Assembly (NCBI GenBank): GCA_963989245.1 | Contig: OZ022346.1 | Location: forward strand, 59,340,584-59,404,583 | Source: Nansenia antarctica | Lineage: Eukaryota > Chordata > Actinopteri > Argentiniformes > Microstomatidae | Reading direction: 5' to 3' | DNA: 64,000 bases | Part shown: in pieces, positions 1 through 11,714 of the stretch | Numbering within the stretch: position 1 is the first letter of the stretch | How the letters are laid out: each line of letters opens with the position of its first letter | Notes under the pieces: model-generated | The model's input: the letters and a program-made list of their open reading frames with translations, nothing else | Databases searched by the model: none | What the model was told of the DNA's origin: nothing | Made by a program: the position numbers and the translations under genes

Positions 1-142
1 TAGAATTCAGGTGAGAACATGTGGGTGCAGTGTATCTGTGCAGTCTGAGGTCTAAGACTGAGGTTTGGCAGTTAAGTGCAATTCTGACTGCATAGCTTGA
101 GACATTTTTACTCAGCAAATTAAACGATTATAATCTTAGTCA
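1..142. repeat. 143-bp direct repeat, left copy
   Basis: This stretch is repeated almost base for base at 4623-4764; one difference was noticed near the right end. The two copies bracket the LINE, both coiled-coil exons and the Tc1 remnant. The left copy may continue upstream of the window. It could be the end of an interspersed repeat or half of a segmental duplication; its class is not recognised. Confidence 0.8.
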
Positions 143-3100
143 GAACAGCAATGGATGGCTTTTCAGGCCCTTGAGAAGAGCTACCGGCACCGATTGAACA
201 TCAAGCGGCTGCACGAGAGGATTTATGTTTCCTTGAGGGATCCGGGGAAGTGGATGCGGCTCGCGGCTCTGCTGAATGGAATATTTTTTAAGAACGGAGT
301 TTTTACATCGCAACGCCATGGGGGTAAACCATTCAGCTTGCAACTCCTGAAATACTCTGCAAGAGTACTGAAGAAATTCCCTCCAGTGCGCCCGTGTCCT
401 GACGTTCTAACGTCAGTCTCTACATCTGACTGGATACGCGACCAGCTATGTTTCATGCGCGACACCGTCCTGCCCTCGCTGCAGAGAGAGAGGACCGCGA
501 GCCGGAGTCGCGGTGGGAACCGCTGGGTGAGTAGGAATAAACTTGCCTATCTTTGGTCGCACAGGAGATCAAAAGCGATCCAAGTCATTTTAAACAACAG
601 TATGTATCCCGATCCCCCTCCCTGCCCGAGTGACATTACAGCCATACAGAACTATTACGATACAAAGTGTCAAAACAACCGGTCAGGTGACGACCTCCCA
701 CCACCGCCTTGGCATGGGGAGGTGACGTCACCCAATCCACCTTTCCTCCCTGACACCTCACACTTCACCGCCCAGGAGGTGGAGTGTGTTTTGCACAGCC
801 TTCCCAACAACAAGGCCAGTGGCTCAGATGGGGTGACATACGAGGCACTGAAATCCACACAGTCATGTCAGACATTAACAACTGTTTTTAATGTCTGTTT
901 GGAGAATAAGCGAGTTCCAGATTCATGGAAAGGAGCATTGATACATCGCATCCCAAAGAAAGGCAATATCCCTGAAGATCCAACAACATGGAGGGACATC
1001 TCTCTTCTCCCTACCATCTATAAGGTGTTCATGAAGTGCATACTGGCCCGAGTCCTGCCCTGGTTGGAGGATGCTAACATCTTGTCCACCAAACAGAAGG
1101 CTTACATCAGCAGGATGGGTATGGATGAGCATGTGTTCTGCCTTAAGACAGGGATAGATGACCTCAGTCATGTAAACTCTTTACAGTCTTTCTTGATTTT
1201 AGAGATGCTTTTGGGACATTAGCTCACAATATAATGATTAGATCACTGGAAGAGATACAGCTACCCCAGCTATTCATTGACATTGTGAGAGATGTGTACC
1301 GAAGCTCCACCATCCAAGTAATCTGTGGGAAGCAGCTCACTCGCCCAACACCACTTCAGACAGGCATTAAAACTGGCTGTCCATGGAGCGCGGTTAATTT
1401 CATAATTGCCATCAACCAGTGGATTAAGTGGCTGTGTCAGTGTGCCCCTGAGGGTGTCATCTCCCCCAACCCAGTGCAGGGCTACGCAGATGATGTTGTC
1501 CTGGCCTCCAGGGAAGAGAGCATCATCAAGAACATGCTCTGCAGGACGGATCGTTTTCTGGAATGGTCTGGCCTGGAGGTCAAAGCCAGCAAATGTGCTG
1601 TCCTGTATGAGAGGCGGAGTGGGGGGAACAGGTGGTACCACTCAAAAACAGACACACCCCCTGTGTTCTCTTTAGCAACACAGCCCATTCATGTAAATTC
1701 TCTTCATGAGACATACCCATATCTTGGACATAAAATTAACATCGCAGGAGAGTGGAAGGAGCAAGTCAATAACATCCTGACTGAGTTCACTTCCAGGCTG
1801 GACTTGATAGACAGTTGTCCTCTGCCACTAACTATGAAGTTAGAAGCCATCAGGCAGGTGGCCCTGTCCAAAGTTCAGCACCTCTTCTCCAATGTCCACA
1901 TCCCCCAGAAAGTGCTGTGTGAAATGAACAACAAGACTGTGAGCGTAGTGCGCAGGTGGCTTGGACTCAATTCACACAGCACCCGTGACATCATCTTTCA
2001 TCCCCAATGGGAGGGAGGGCTAGGGGTCCCCAATGTAGAATGGATCTACACCAGCATGAGAATTTCCCATCTTCTCAGGATGCTTAACAACGACGACAAG
2101 GACGTCAGGGAGCTGGCCCGCTCCTCCATGTTCCTGGACCTGAGGAGAAGGAAGGTCCCAGTTGCCAGGGGGGCGGAGCCCCACTTCCTTGGGTTCAAGA
2201 GGAAACCCAGCGGAAAATTGGACACTCATTCCGCTGGTTTTGGAGTCTGGTCTGATTGGCCAGACCTGAATGACCTCTGTGTCCGAGCCGGGGTGTCCCT
2301 GGAGTGGGTGCGGTCTGACTCTGAGACTGTTCGGGTCTCAGAGAACTGTATATCTGACCCTCTCACACAGGTCAGGGCAACAGCCTCCTTTGCTGGACAG
2401 AGCCACCAGCTAACATCTAGAGGGGCCAGACGGACTCTCATGGACCTTCATCAACATCAACAACAACAACACTGGACTGGTCTGAAACTCCAGGGAAAAC
2501 TGGCATGTCTTCCCACAGCTGATCACTCTGTTTCCCATTCTTTTCTAAAAAACACTGCACTCGATGAGGACATTGTCATATTCACAACCAAGGCCAGATT
2601 ACAAGTCCTTCCTACCAGACTCAACCTCTCTATTTGGTTTCCCTCCACTCAGGTTCCTCATTGCTTGCACCACACCACAGAACAGGTTACAGAAACACTT
2701 TCACATATCTTGAATGGCTGTTATGTTTACAAAGGAATGTATATAGCACGTCATGACAGAATTGTGAGCCTAATAGTAAAGGACATATCACTCCACTTCC
2801 CAGTTACAGTGAAAATGTATACACATGCTTGTGTCAATGCATCCATGTTCAATTTCTGTAATGACCAATGTCACTTTTCACAGTTGTCTGCTAACACACC
2901 AGATGTTGTTGTTGTTAATGAAGAGTCCAGAGAGGTGTCTGTATTAGAGGTAGCATGCACCTTTGATATAAGCCTAGAGGAAGCCTTCATGACTAAGGTC
3001 ATGAAATACCAGCAGCTTGTAGACACCATCTCAGAGCTAGGCTATAGGTGTACGCTATTAGTCTTTATATTTGGCAGTCTTGGACATGTGCACAGATTGG

Positions 3101-3360
3101 TTGTCAGAGGACTACGTCTACTGGGAATGTCCAAGGGAGAAGCAAAAAGGCTCAGCAAGTATTGCTCTGTCTCTGCGATTATTGGCAGCCGCCAAATATG
3201 GCGGAGACGGTGTTACTTGTACCCGTGAGTCTTGTCCTGTTGTATGTGAAAGACATTGTCCATGTCTGTTTGTGAATGCATCCCATCTGTGCCTTCAGTA
3301 TTTGTGTCCCTGTATACTTGTTTCTATGTGGACAGAAATAAATGATTAAAATGTGTGTGT
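143..3360 (+). mobile_element. REL-type non-LTR retrotransposon (LINE), frameshifted
   Basis: Reverse transcriptase followed by a C-terminal restriction-like endonuclease (REL) identifies an R2/R4/NeSL-type LINE. Codons 155-1222 carry the upstream region and RT fingers, including KASGSDGVTYEAL and the IPKKG block. Codons from 1234 to 3228 carry the RT core with YADDVVLAS, the thumb, a Cys/His knuckle near 2655-2735, and the endonuclease block PDVVVVNEES with VLEVACTF. RT motif A (FLDFRDAFG) lies across the gap: it reads in the second frame around 1187-1222, so a single-base frameshift near 1185-1195 breaks the enzyme. The 3' end is an AATAAA-like stretch and a (TG)n run near 3340-3370. It sits just upstream of the C1q coiled-coil exons. 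The clade (Dong/Rex6 versus NeSL) is not settled. Confidence 0.85.
155..3228 (+). pseudogene. LINE reverse transcriptase-endonuclease, broken by one frameshift
   Basis: This is the coding part of the LINE above. The first block (155-1222) ends eleven bases before the ATG that opens the second block (1234-3228), but the two do not share a frame. The YADD catalytic motif, the PD...E endonuclease core and the knuckle residues are all intact in the second block. The lesion is therefore recent or minor. It has no link to the function of the neighbouring C1q gene. Confidence 0.8.
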
Positions 3361-3436
3361 GTGTGTATAGGGATACCGTACATGAGTCTCTCACATGCTT
3401 AGTGTATGATTGTAATTCTGTTTCCTTCAATTCCAG

Positions 3437-5820
3437 ATCAAGCAGCAGAACTGTCAGCCCTGCGGTCCAGAGTGACAGCGAGCGAGGGTCAGGTGACTGA
3501 ACTGAGAGGAGACGTGGAGAAGCTGAAGACAGAGAATGCAGGCATGTATACGTAGATAGGAATATGTGTTGTAAAATATTTTTTAACATGTACATTAAGT
3601 GAAAAGCTACAGTACAGTCAGTATTGCTATTTACTAGCACCCACTGTGTGTGTGTGTGTGTGTGTGTGTGAGTCTATATGTGTGTTTGTACAAGTACATG
3701 AATCACTCAAATGCTTAGTGTAATTCTGTTTCCTTCAATTCCAGCTCAAGCAGCAGAACTGTCAGCCCTGCGGACCAGAGTGACAGCCAGCGAGGGTCAG
3801 GTGACTGAACTGAGAGGAGACGTGGAGGAGCTGAAGAGACTGAATGAAGGTGAGACAAACACTGACTTCCAGAACTGTGTTATTAAAATCATGTGATGCT
3901 TTAATGTTTCCTTTGGCAATGTGGTTAATATTCAGAATATATATTTTTTAGGACTGTCAATGTTAACGCGTTAAGGTAATCTGGAAACCTTAAAAACCTT
4001 AAAAAAAGAAAATGCTAATAAAGTATATTACCAAGATATATAAGACTACAACTACAGACATTAGATGGAAGTCAGTTTACGCTTCCATTACACAACCTCC
4101 ATTAGCAAACACAAGTCAGCATGGCTGAGTGGCCTAAGACACCGGGTTTAGATTGCAATCTGGAGGCATGGATTCAAATCATTTCAAAACATTTTCATGA
4201 GCTGAAAAAAAAAAAAGTTCTAAGACCTTTTCTATGTACACAAAAGGCCTATTTCTCTAAAGTTCACACATTTGTTTAAACCTGTGTTAGTGAGCATTTC
4301 TCCTTTGCTGAGATAATCCATCCACCTGACAGGTGTGGCATATCAAGGTGCTGATTAGACAGCATGATTATTGCACAGGTGTGCCTTAGGCCGGTCATAA
4401 TGAAAGGCCACTCTAAAATGTGCGTTTATATTTTTGTTCAGTGTAGTATGGTAGTAAAGTCTACCATGACAATGAATCAGGAAAAGTTAAGGGAGTTTCT
4501 GAGTAACTTTTCCAGACTCCGGAGGTCTCTGGTTCGAGACCGGGCGGAAACAATGTTTTTCCCTTTCACCTTTGACCTGCACCTTTGGAGCAGTTACTTA
4601 TGATAGGGCTTGGTTCAACCGACTAGAATTCAGGTGAGAACATGTGGGTGCAGTGTATCTGTGCAGTCTGAGGTCTAAGACTGAGGTTTGGCAGTTAAGT
4701 GCAATTCTGACTGCATAGCTTGAGACATTTTTACTCAGCAAATTAAACGATTATAATCTTATTCAGAAATCATCAAAACTAAGAGATGTTATAATTAAGT
4801 AAAAACTCCTCTAACCAGTTTGTCATGCATTTCTTTATTCCAACACCACACATGTTTTTGTTTTACCTCCAAGTAAATACTAGTATTTAAACTTGATTAA
4901 CTTGATCATGATTAATCTGATTAATCACAGAATATTATTGTGATTAACTTGATTTAAAGATGTAATCGATTAACAGCACTTTGTTTTCCAAAGTAGTATC
5001 TTTTAAAACAATATCATCATAATGGCCCTGTAAGATGGTACGCTGCTTTAAAGGAAATATTCATGTGTTATTCGCTTGTGTTCACAGAGAGAAAGGTGGC
5101 GTTCTCTGCTGGGTTAGGTGCTCCGATAGGACCTGTCTCTGGTGATACCACTGTGGTCTACAAAAACATCATCACCAACATCGGCCAAGCCTACAGCAAT
5201 ATCACAGGTACTGCTGAAACACACCAATACACACATATGGATGAATGGATCAAAGAATGGATGAATTAATTAATTAAGTAATGGATGAATGAATGAATAA
5301 AAAACTGGTGAATCCTAAAATGACACACAAAGGTTACCCTGTTTGAAACAACATTACGACAACAATTATGGAGGATGAACAAAATAAAGTCACATTATTT
5401 CCATTGTATTCCTCTCAATAAGATCATTCATGGGGTCAGCTACAGGGACGGTGTTCACCATTACTAACAGTAAAGTTGCTCTGGTGTCTAGGAGACACAG
5501 ACAGTGTTCATCTCTCTCTGCTTTCCTCTAATACAGGAGATTTCAAAGCACCAGTGAGAGGAGTCTACTACTTCAGATTCACAGGCTTTGAAGACACCAG
5601 CTCAACAGAGGTTCCTGTGTGGTTGTTTAAGAATGACCAGAAAATTATGTTTGTTGATCAGAGTACTAATCAAGGGGATCAGTATGTATCCAGTGGGCTG
5701 ACTATCCAGCTGGAGGAGGGGGATGTGGTCTACATGCGCCTTGAGTCAAGATTCAGCCTCTATGACTCTAGTTCAAATAATTACAACACCTTCAGTGGCT
5801 TCCTGCTCTTCCCTGTGTGA
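3437..5820 (+). CDS. C1q-domain protein, 3' exons
   Basis: Secreted C1q/TNF-superfamily protein of the C1q-like type that is abundant in fish; such proteins trimerise through coiled coils and bind ligands through the jelly-roll head. Exons inferred from splice sites: 3437-3541 and 3745-3849 (105 nt each, near-identical coiled-coil exons with the heptad-rich core VTELRGDVE), 5088-5207 (start of the C1q domain, KVAFSAGLGAP), and 5537-5820 (rest of the domain, ending FSGFLLFPV and a stop). All internal joins are phase 1, so exon 1 or 2 could be skipped without a frame change. The donor after the first coiled-coil exon reads AG|GCATGT rather than GT, so it is a GC donor or is dead. The signal-peptide exon is not in the window. 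The tandem exon duplication includes about 40 bp of the upstream intron. Confidence 0.85.
4122..4181 (+). repeat. tRNA-Leu-like pseudogene or SINE head
   Basis: The segment has an A-box-like TGGCTGAGTGG, a central arm and a degenerate B box (ATTCAAATC), as in tRNA-Leu. A second tRNA 3'-half-like piece with GGTTCGAGACC lies at 4508-4551. The acceptor stem does not close, so this is more likely a SINE remnant than a tRNA gene. Confidence 0.35.
4242..4446 (+). mobile_element. Tc1/mariner-like transposon remnant
   Basis: The right part matches, from memory, the well-known fish Tc1-like terminal sequence: 'ccacctgacaggtgtggcat' in the interior and a terminus 'tttatatttttgttcagtgta'. No transposase is present and the left terminus is degraded, so this is an internally deleted remnant. 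It lies in a C1q intron. Confidence 0.6.
4623..4764. repeat. 143-bp direct repeat, right copy
   Basis: Partner of the repeat at 1-142. After the shared segment the sequences diverge at once: the LINE start follows on the left, and AT-rich intron on the right. Confidence 0.8.
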
Positions 5821-5899
5821 AGAAAAGCTGTCCTGATGAATTCAGATGGAAAGTGTTAAGAGTTCCAAGAGCTTCTAATGTTCCTCTGACAACTTTCAG

Positions 5900-7200
5900 A
5901 TTAGATTATTAGATTAGATTCAACTTTATTGTCATCGCAGACTTGTAGTACAATCAGGCGCGGATCTATGGGTGGGCCTGGGTGGGCCTAGGCCCGCCCA
6001 GATTGACAGCTGGCCCACCCAGTCAGATTCATAAAAATACATATTTTTTTATAATAAAATATTTGTAAAGTTTAATTTTCACTAACTAACTGTAATGTGA
6101 ATAGTTTTGTCTTGGAAATGATTAAAAGTATGTATTAATACTAATAATATTCAACTTCCTCTCTTACGTTTACATTGCTTCCTCTTTTACGTTTACTCTG
6201 ATTGTTCAGTTGACCTTGACCAGTTGTTCAGTGTGCGCGCTACGATGGCTAAACAGCTAACATTGTCCCGCTTTCTTAAAAAGCCACGTCTGGAAGTCAG
6301 TGAAAATAATGAAAGTTTGGACCAGGCCTTGTCTAGAAATCTTATTTATTCACAATAACAGATGATGACGCCACACGCCGACGTGCGGAGAGTCCGAGAC
6401 AGCGCTGTAATAGTTCGGTGAAGTATATTTTTTATGAGACTTTCCAAGATTAAAACGAAGAGGGAAACATTTGTGTGGAACAACATTGTGTATGCCTTCA
6501 CTGGATATAATAATATAATACAATAGAAGCACACAACTTTACACAACAATATATGTGTATACACCAGTTTACGTAAATCCCCTAATAAGCAGCGTTAGGT
6601 TTTGTAATAAAATGATGGATCACCACAACTGGTCCGAGCCAGGTACATGTATGATTCAACTTGAGCTTTCGGTTTGCACTGGACTGTCAACACCCACAGT
6701 TAAAAGCTTGCAAATGATAATACAGGCATTTCTTATTACAATTTCTATACTTGGTCCTCCATAGTTGATGGTTATTGGTTAATTCATTGACTATTGCGTG
6801 CGCTTGAATGCCTTGCGTGTGTGTATTATAATAACTTGTTTGGCTGTCCGTTGCATTCTCTGGGTAGACAGGTACTTTATTTATTTTCCGTTCGTTTCAT
6901 GGTCTGCATAGTGATCTCCTCCAGTCCCTGCGAATATTTTGCGTGTGTGCGTGTGTGTGCATGCGTGTTGGTCGTACCCAAATGTTTCGAGCACCCACGG
7001 GCAGAAACATAAATCGGCGCCTATGATCGCGAGCCCGGTTGTGTTCCATCCATCTGGCTGCTCATACATAGGTCTAAAACGTGCGGTGATGAGTTTCACT
7101 CAGGCCTACCCAGATTTTTCCAGGCCTACCCATCAGCCACTTTCTGTATCCGCCACTGAGTACAATACAACGAAATAGATAACTATGTAATATACTGTAT
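5900..7200 (-). repeat. LINE 3'-tail fragment split by a hAT element
   Basis: A short antisense LINE tail ('caactttattgtcatc' ... 'acaacgaaat') begins near 5904 and resumes at 7167, once the hAT insertion 5955-7158 and one copy of its target duplication are removed. It has no coding sequence. Confidence 0.65.
5955..7158 (+). mobile_element. hAT element, non-autonomous, exact 8-bp TSD
   Basis: The element is flanked by AGTACAAT at 5947-5954 and 7159-7166. The ends CAGGCGCGGATC... and ...GTATCCGCCACTG form imperfect hAT-type inverted repeats. An ATG at 6245 opens a short reading frame, MAKQLTLSRFLKKPR, which resembles the N-terminus of ZMYM-like hAT transposases, but a stop follows after about 37 codons and no catalytic core is present. 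The subterminal region is rich in 'gggcctaggcccgcccag'-like GC blocks. About 1.2 kb, mobilised in trans. Confidence 0.8.
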
Positions 7201-7982
7201 GTGCAGAGCATCAGCGGTTCTACACTGCGGCACGGGGGGCAGCTGCCCCCCCATGAAAATGATTTGCCCCACTAAAATAAAATAATTTTAATTTAAATAA
7301 ATTTTAATTTTTTTTGCATGGTTCCCCTAACCAAACATTTAAAATAATTTTATTAAACATCGGGGCCGCTGCCCCCTTCCTCCCGGTCTGGACGGAACAG
7401 TCCGCCATAATATTGACTGTCAGTTTGACAGACACGTGAATCAGGATCTGCTCCCTGTCATTCTGCTCCGGTCGGATTCAATGAAAATCCACGGTTGCAT
7501 TGAGCTGCCAGCTCTGTATCTGGTGAGTATTCCCGGCTTATGTGCCAGAGTTCAACACACAAAGCCCAAAAATAGCATCAGGCAATCTATTGAAATTAAC
7601 CCAAGTATGGGGTATGAAAGGCAATTTGTGGGTTCTAGAGATAGCGCTGCCACCACCTTTTTTTACCGGGTTGGTCCGGGAAACATGTCACATGGATGAG
7701 AATTCAGGAAGCACACCAGGGTTTGGTAATAGAAAATACAAGGTTCTTTATTTAACAATATATATAAAATTCATGTGACATAGCTGTTTGGGACAGGGCA
7801 TAGACCTGAATGGTTCGGGCAAACTCACCCGCAACTAGCCCCGCCCACCTGGAGCCAAAAAAGGGTATGTTGTTTAATAAATGAGAAATCAAAAGTCAGA
7901 CCCGCGTATAGCGATCACAATACTCAAACACCGGCCTGCCACACCAGCCTTAAACACAGCACAGCAAACAAAAAGGAGAACA

Positions 7983-8516
7983 CTACCACTGTTCATTACA
8001 TACAACTATATGACACAGCAAAGCAAAACAAAAGGGGAACACTGCCACTGTTCCTTTAAATGAAGTGACACGGCTCACGCTGCCCACAAAAAAAATACAA
8101 GACCCCCAATTCTCCCCACCGTCGCCGGAGGAGCAGTGTCTCCTGGGTCTGTGCGCAGGCCTGCTGCCTGTCTCCCTGGCCGGACCAGAAGAGGCGTCGT
8201 CTTTACGCACATGGACATGGCTCTGGGCGCCGCCGCCTCGGGGTCCCTCTCCGGGCCGCTGTGGTAGATGGTTCTCATCCCGCGGCCTCGTCGATGGTGT
8301 AACAATGTCTCCACCGACCGTCGGCGGCTCGGAGGTCAACAACGTTCTATCCTGCATGATCTCTCGGACAGCCACCGCTAGCTGCATGTAGTCTCGCCAG
8401 GGCTGGAACCCATTATTTTCTGACTTTTTCGTGTGCGTTTGTCTTTCCTGTTGCATTAGATCTAGGAGTCGCAGTTGGAGTTCGAGAATGTCCATCGTCT
8501 CAGTTATCGACACCAT
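7983..8516 (-). CDS. Unrecognised 177-codon frame inside a hAT carrier
   Basis: Starting from the ATG at 8516, the frame encodes an N-terminal amphipathic segment (LELQLRLLDLMQQERQ) and then a basic, proline- and glycine-rich stretch with no motif I recognise. The GC content is clearly higher than the surrounding AT-rich DNA. The sequence downstream on the minus strand (7690-7760, with a TTTATT-type tail region) resembles a retroelement 3' end. The leading guess is the gag-like start of a degraded LTR element, but a chance frame in GC-rich DNA is not excluded. Confidence 0.25.
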   Translation of the reverse strand: MVSITETMDILELQLRLLDLMQQERQTHTKKSENNGFQPWRDYMQLAVAVREIMQDRTLLTSEPPTVGGDIVTPSTRPRDENHLPQRPGEGPRGGGAQSHVHVRKDDASSGPARETGSRPAHRPRRHCSSGDGGENWGSCIFFVGSVSRVTSFKGTVAVFPFCFALLCHIVVCNEQW

Positions 8517-8688
8517 GGTGTTAGATTAGACCGTACAGGGGAAAACACGCTCTGCCAGACACGCGTGGGGAGTGCCCCCCAATGCCTACCAGTGTGGGCT
8601 GGCGTTGCGCGCAGAATGCTCTAACCTAAGGCCTACCCAAGTCCACCACTGCTATGCCAACGGAGTAGGCCTACACAATTGTTATAAC

Positions 8689-9693
8689 CAGGGGTGCACA
8701 TAACTGGTGCGCCAGTGCGCATGCGTCGCCAAAATGCATGCTGCGCGGAAGATCAGCGGCATGAACGCGCTCTTGCGCACCAACAGCTGGAAGCGCTGGG
8801 AGAGGAACTTACTTCCTCAAAATCCAACTGCTGACTGCTGACTGCTGCATCACTGCAAGCCCCACTAAGTAACTATTTCCATATCTATGTCAGCCTCGAA
8901 AGTATCGTAACTTGTACTTTCATTCCGCGTATCGCGTATCGTGTATCGCACGGTTATCACGCCGACACGTGAATTCAGTCCCGAACGACTCGTCGCTAAA
9001 AGGAAAAACAACACCAAGGGTCCCTTGAAGGGGCTTCACGTTTCTTTTCTCTGAAGCTTTCAAACGTTCAGACGTTTGTTTTACAGCTTCATTATCGCAC
9101 CTCGACCCCTGACCCAGGGAATATGGTTGGGAATTCTATTAGAAAAAAAGACTTTGTTGCACAATCAAAATAATGAGCTATTTAAAGTGATAGCCTACAA
9201 CATCCTCTACCATGGTTGAAATTGAGGACAGTATTAACAGCAGTCAAGAGAGCAGTGATGATGATGATTAAGCTTGTAGCATAAATAAATGCTTAGGCTG
9301 TAACTTTTTGTTGAAAAGTTGATTTCAGTGTTTACAGAACAGAGCAGTGCTTAAAGAGATGTCAGTTGATTTCATTGTGTTTAAAGAACAGACATTCAGT
9401 TAGTGCTTAAAGAGATGTCAGTTGATTTCATTGTGTTTAAAGGAGTCTGACAGACTTTCATGCTTAAAGAGCAGTCATTTGATTTTGCATTTGTTTCTTT
9501 TGTTTTGCACACAATCATTTGTTCGTTCATCTTTATTTATGAATAAATGTTGTTTTGCTAATATAAGTTATCCATGTATCCCTTTTTTATCCATCCTGTG
9601 GGACGGGTCGTGACTCGCGAGCTCGGGGAGCACCAAGCAGCATCCCTAGGTGCTCCTCTGAGCACTGGCCCCAAAAAGTTATGTGCACCCCTG
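8689..9693 (+). mobile_element. Nested hAT element, exact 8-bp TSD
   Basis: It is flanked by GTTATAAC at 8681-8688 and 9694-9701. Termini are CAGGGGTGCACATAACTGG and its near-inverse AAAAAGTTATGTGCACCCCTG. An acidic C-terminal tail reads as SSQESSDDDD then a stop near 9240-9271, which looks like a transposase remnant. A 30-bp phrase ('agagatgtcagttgatttca') is duplicated at about 9356 and 9412. It inserted into the larger hAT at 7209-11447 and so is younger than it. Confidence 0.8.
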
Positions 9694-9699
9694 GTTATA

Positions 9700-10470
9700 A
9701 CACTATATAAAATACAAAATATATAATACAGATACAATGTATATGATCTAAATACGGGAACATATACATTCAATGAATTATTTGCGGATTTAAAATACTT
9801 AACTGAAGCGATGCGACCCCCCCCCCCGGGGGGTCGGAGCGGAGGCACCGCCGTGGGTTGGGATTAGTATCGGGGGAACCCGTTTGATTGCGTGGTGCCT
9901 GTCTGGAGCGCTCCGTCTGCAGTAGGAGACTCCAGCAGCCAATGTAAGAGAGCGGCCTGCACGATTAATTTCCCGTCCCTAACTTCACCCAGCAAGCTGC
10001 TGGGACTAATCTATTGGTGACTCGTTCCTCCACCTCGCTACCTATCTTCGGCGACGGCGACCCCTAATGGGACGCGATCGACTCCCGCCCCCCAAAGATA
10101 GTGCACCGGTAAACGTTTTGAAAGGCTACGTCTTGTGTTGATAACGTCTGTCAACGGACCTCCGGCCGCTCCCCTCACCCACCTCAACTCCCGGCTCTAT
10201 TATGCTCAGAGTCCCCAGCCAGAGTCGGCGTGGCCAGGTGCATCTCGTCAGGTTCATCCTCTTGTAATCAGGGTTCATTGTTCATCCCCCAATAGAAACT
10301 CTGGTCCACCACACTATCAAGCAAATCATCACAACGATTTCACTTGTTTGTATATGTTGACTAAATCTGGGTTTTGTTGACGACGCTAATCAATCACTAA
10401 AATACTCACAGCTACTAAATCTTTGATCATTGCGTTTGATGAGAAAAACAAGCTGTCAACACCATAGCCT
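9700..10470. other. No gene recognised; GC-rich block in a hAT carrier
   Basis: The segment 9800-10230 is GC-rich with a C10/G6 run near 9816-9833. Short frames occur but none has a recognisable motif or plausible splice structure. Confidence 0.4.
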
Positions 10471-10473
10471 AGG

Positions 10474-10601
10474 CTAGATATCCTATACAACGCTACTACC
10501 GTTACAGTAGACATGCCTGTTTGTTATTATTACGGTTCCTGTCACGTGACGTGAGGTCAACCTGCCTGATGTAACGTAGTAGCGTTGTATCGGATATCTA
10601 G
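10474..10601. mobile_element. Palindromic MITE
   Basis: The left arm CTAGATATCCTATACAACGC and its inverse at 10577-10601 (GCGTTGTATCGGATATCTAG) enclose about 80 bp. The arms match with one or two interruptions and extend into CTACTAC/GTAGTAG. Confidence 0.65.
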
Positions 10602-10734
10602 TTTAGTTTAGCTGTCCTCAGCATTGAAAGTGAAAGAGCAAAGGTACTAGATTTAGATGGGTTCTTAAAACGCTTTGCTGGCCAACACAATAACCGCTGA
10701 CTTAAATTGGTCTGAAGATCTTAGATGAGGTGAT

Positions 10735-11345
10735 GGTGTGTGGGATTGAGGGATATATTATAATTCCAAACTAATTGTTGGTGTATGGATGGGTGGGGTG
10801 TGGGGCTAAGGGGTGTAGGATAGTTTCATGTAATGATTGTGTAAATATTGTAATTCCAACCTAATTGTGGGTGGGTTAGTGGATGTGGCTAAGGGGTGTA
10901 GGGTATTACATGTGTAATGATTGCGTATTATAATTCCAAACTATTCCAAACTGTGGGTGTTTGTGAAAGGGTTGGCTAAAGGGTATAGGATGGGATGTAA
11001 TATGTGTGGATTGGGTGGATATTTAGTGGTTGTTAATGGATAATCGTGCAATAAATTATTTGCTGTGAAATTATGGCCTAGTTGTGGTTCTTGTGTGTTA
11101 GAAACATTTTCTTTGTTGCTTTATTGAATATGTGTTTTATTGAGTATGTGTGGAACAGAGGGGTAGAGGATAGTGTAAATATTGTAATTCCAAACTAATA
11201 ATGTGTGAATGAGTGGGGTAGTGGTGTGGGGATAGGCTATGGGGTGTAGGATAGTTACATGTGTAATAATAGTGTATTACAGTATATTTCAAAAGTAATT
11301 GTGGGTTGGTGAATCGGTGGTGTGGGGCTAAGGGGCATCGAATAG
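10735..11345. repeat. Diverged tandem minisatellite, about 85-110-bp units
   Basis: The phrases 'ataattccaaactaatt' and 'gctaaggggtgtaggata' recur at about 10763, 10851, 10931, 11187 and 11288, with variable spacing. Copies are diverged, so the array is old. Confidence 0.6.
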
Positions 11346-11714
11346 TTAAAACTAAAATGATGGTATATGTTTGACCCCCTCACTTTCCCGAGAAATCCTT
11401 TGCCACCCCTCTGCCAGCCCATTTAAAACATACCAGAACCGCCACTGGTGCAGAGGTAGTATTGTACTTCTCATTAAACATGATGAAAGGACAAACACCA
11501 GTGACTTCTTGTGATGTATTGACATGTGTCTTTCAGCACTAGGGGATGATAACAGTATTGATGAATGTCATGAAGCTCCTTAATGCAGGTGGGGTTGTGG
11601 TTGTGTTGTGAGAATCACACAATCATCAGACTATTGGCTCTGTTTCAATGCCATAAAAACAGTCTTAGCTCAAACACAGACCCTGGTGGTGTGTCAGTAT
11701 GTGTGCTATTTCCT

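Larger units (their letters stand above)
7209..11447. mobile_element. Composite hAT element, exact 8-bp TSD
   Basis: It is flanked by GTGCAGAG at 7201-7208 and 11448-11455. The ends CATCAGCGGTTCT and AGAACCGCCACTG match at 10 of 13 positions as inverted repeats. It contains an unidentified minus-strand frame (7983-8516), a complete nested hAT (8689-9693), a palindromic MITE (10474-10601) and diverged tandem repeats (10735-11345). No transposase of its own was recognised. It therefore behaves as a large non-autonomous carrier. Confidence 0.75.

Noticed and set aside
8065..8391. 108-codon plus-strand frame
   Set aside because: Opposite strand of the equally uncertain 7983-8516 frame; GC-rich DNA gives long chance frames on both strands.
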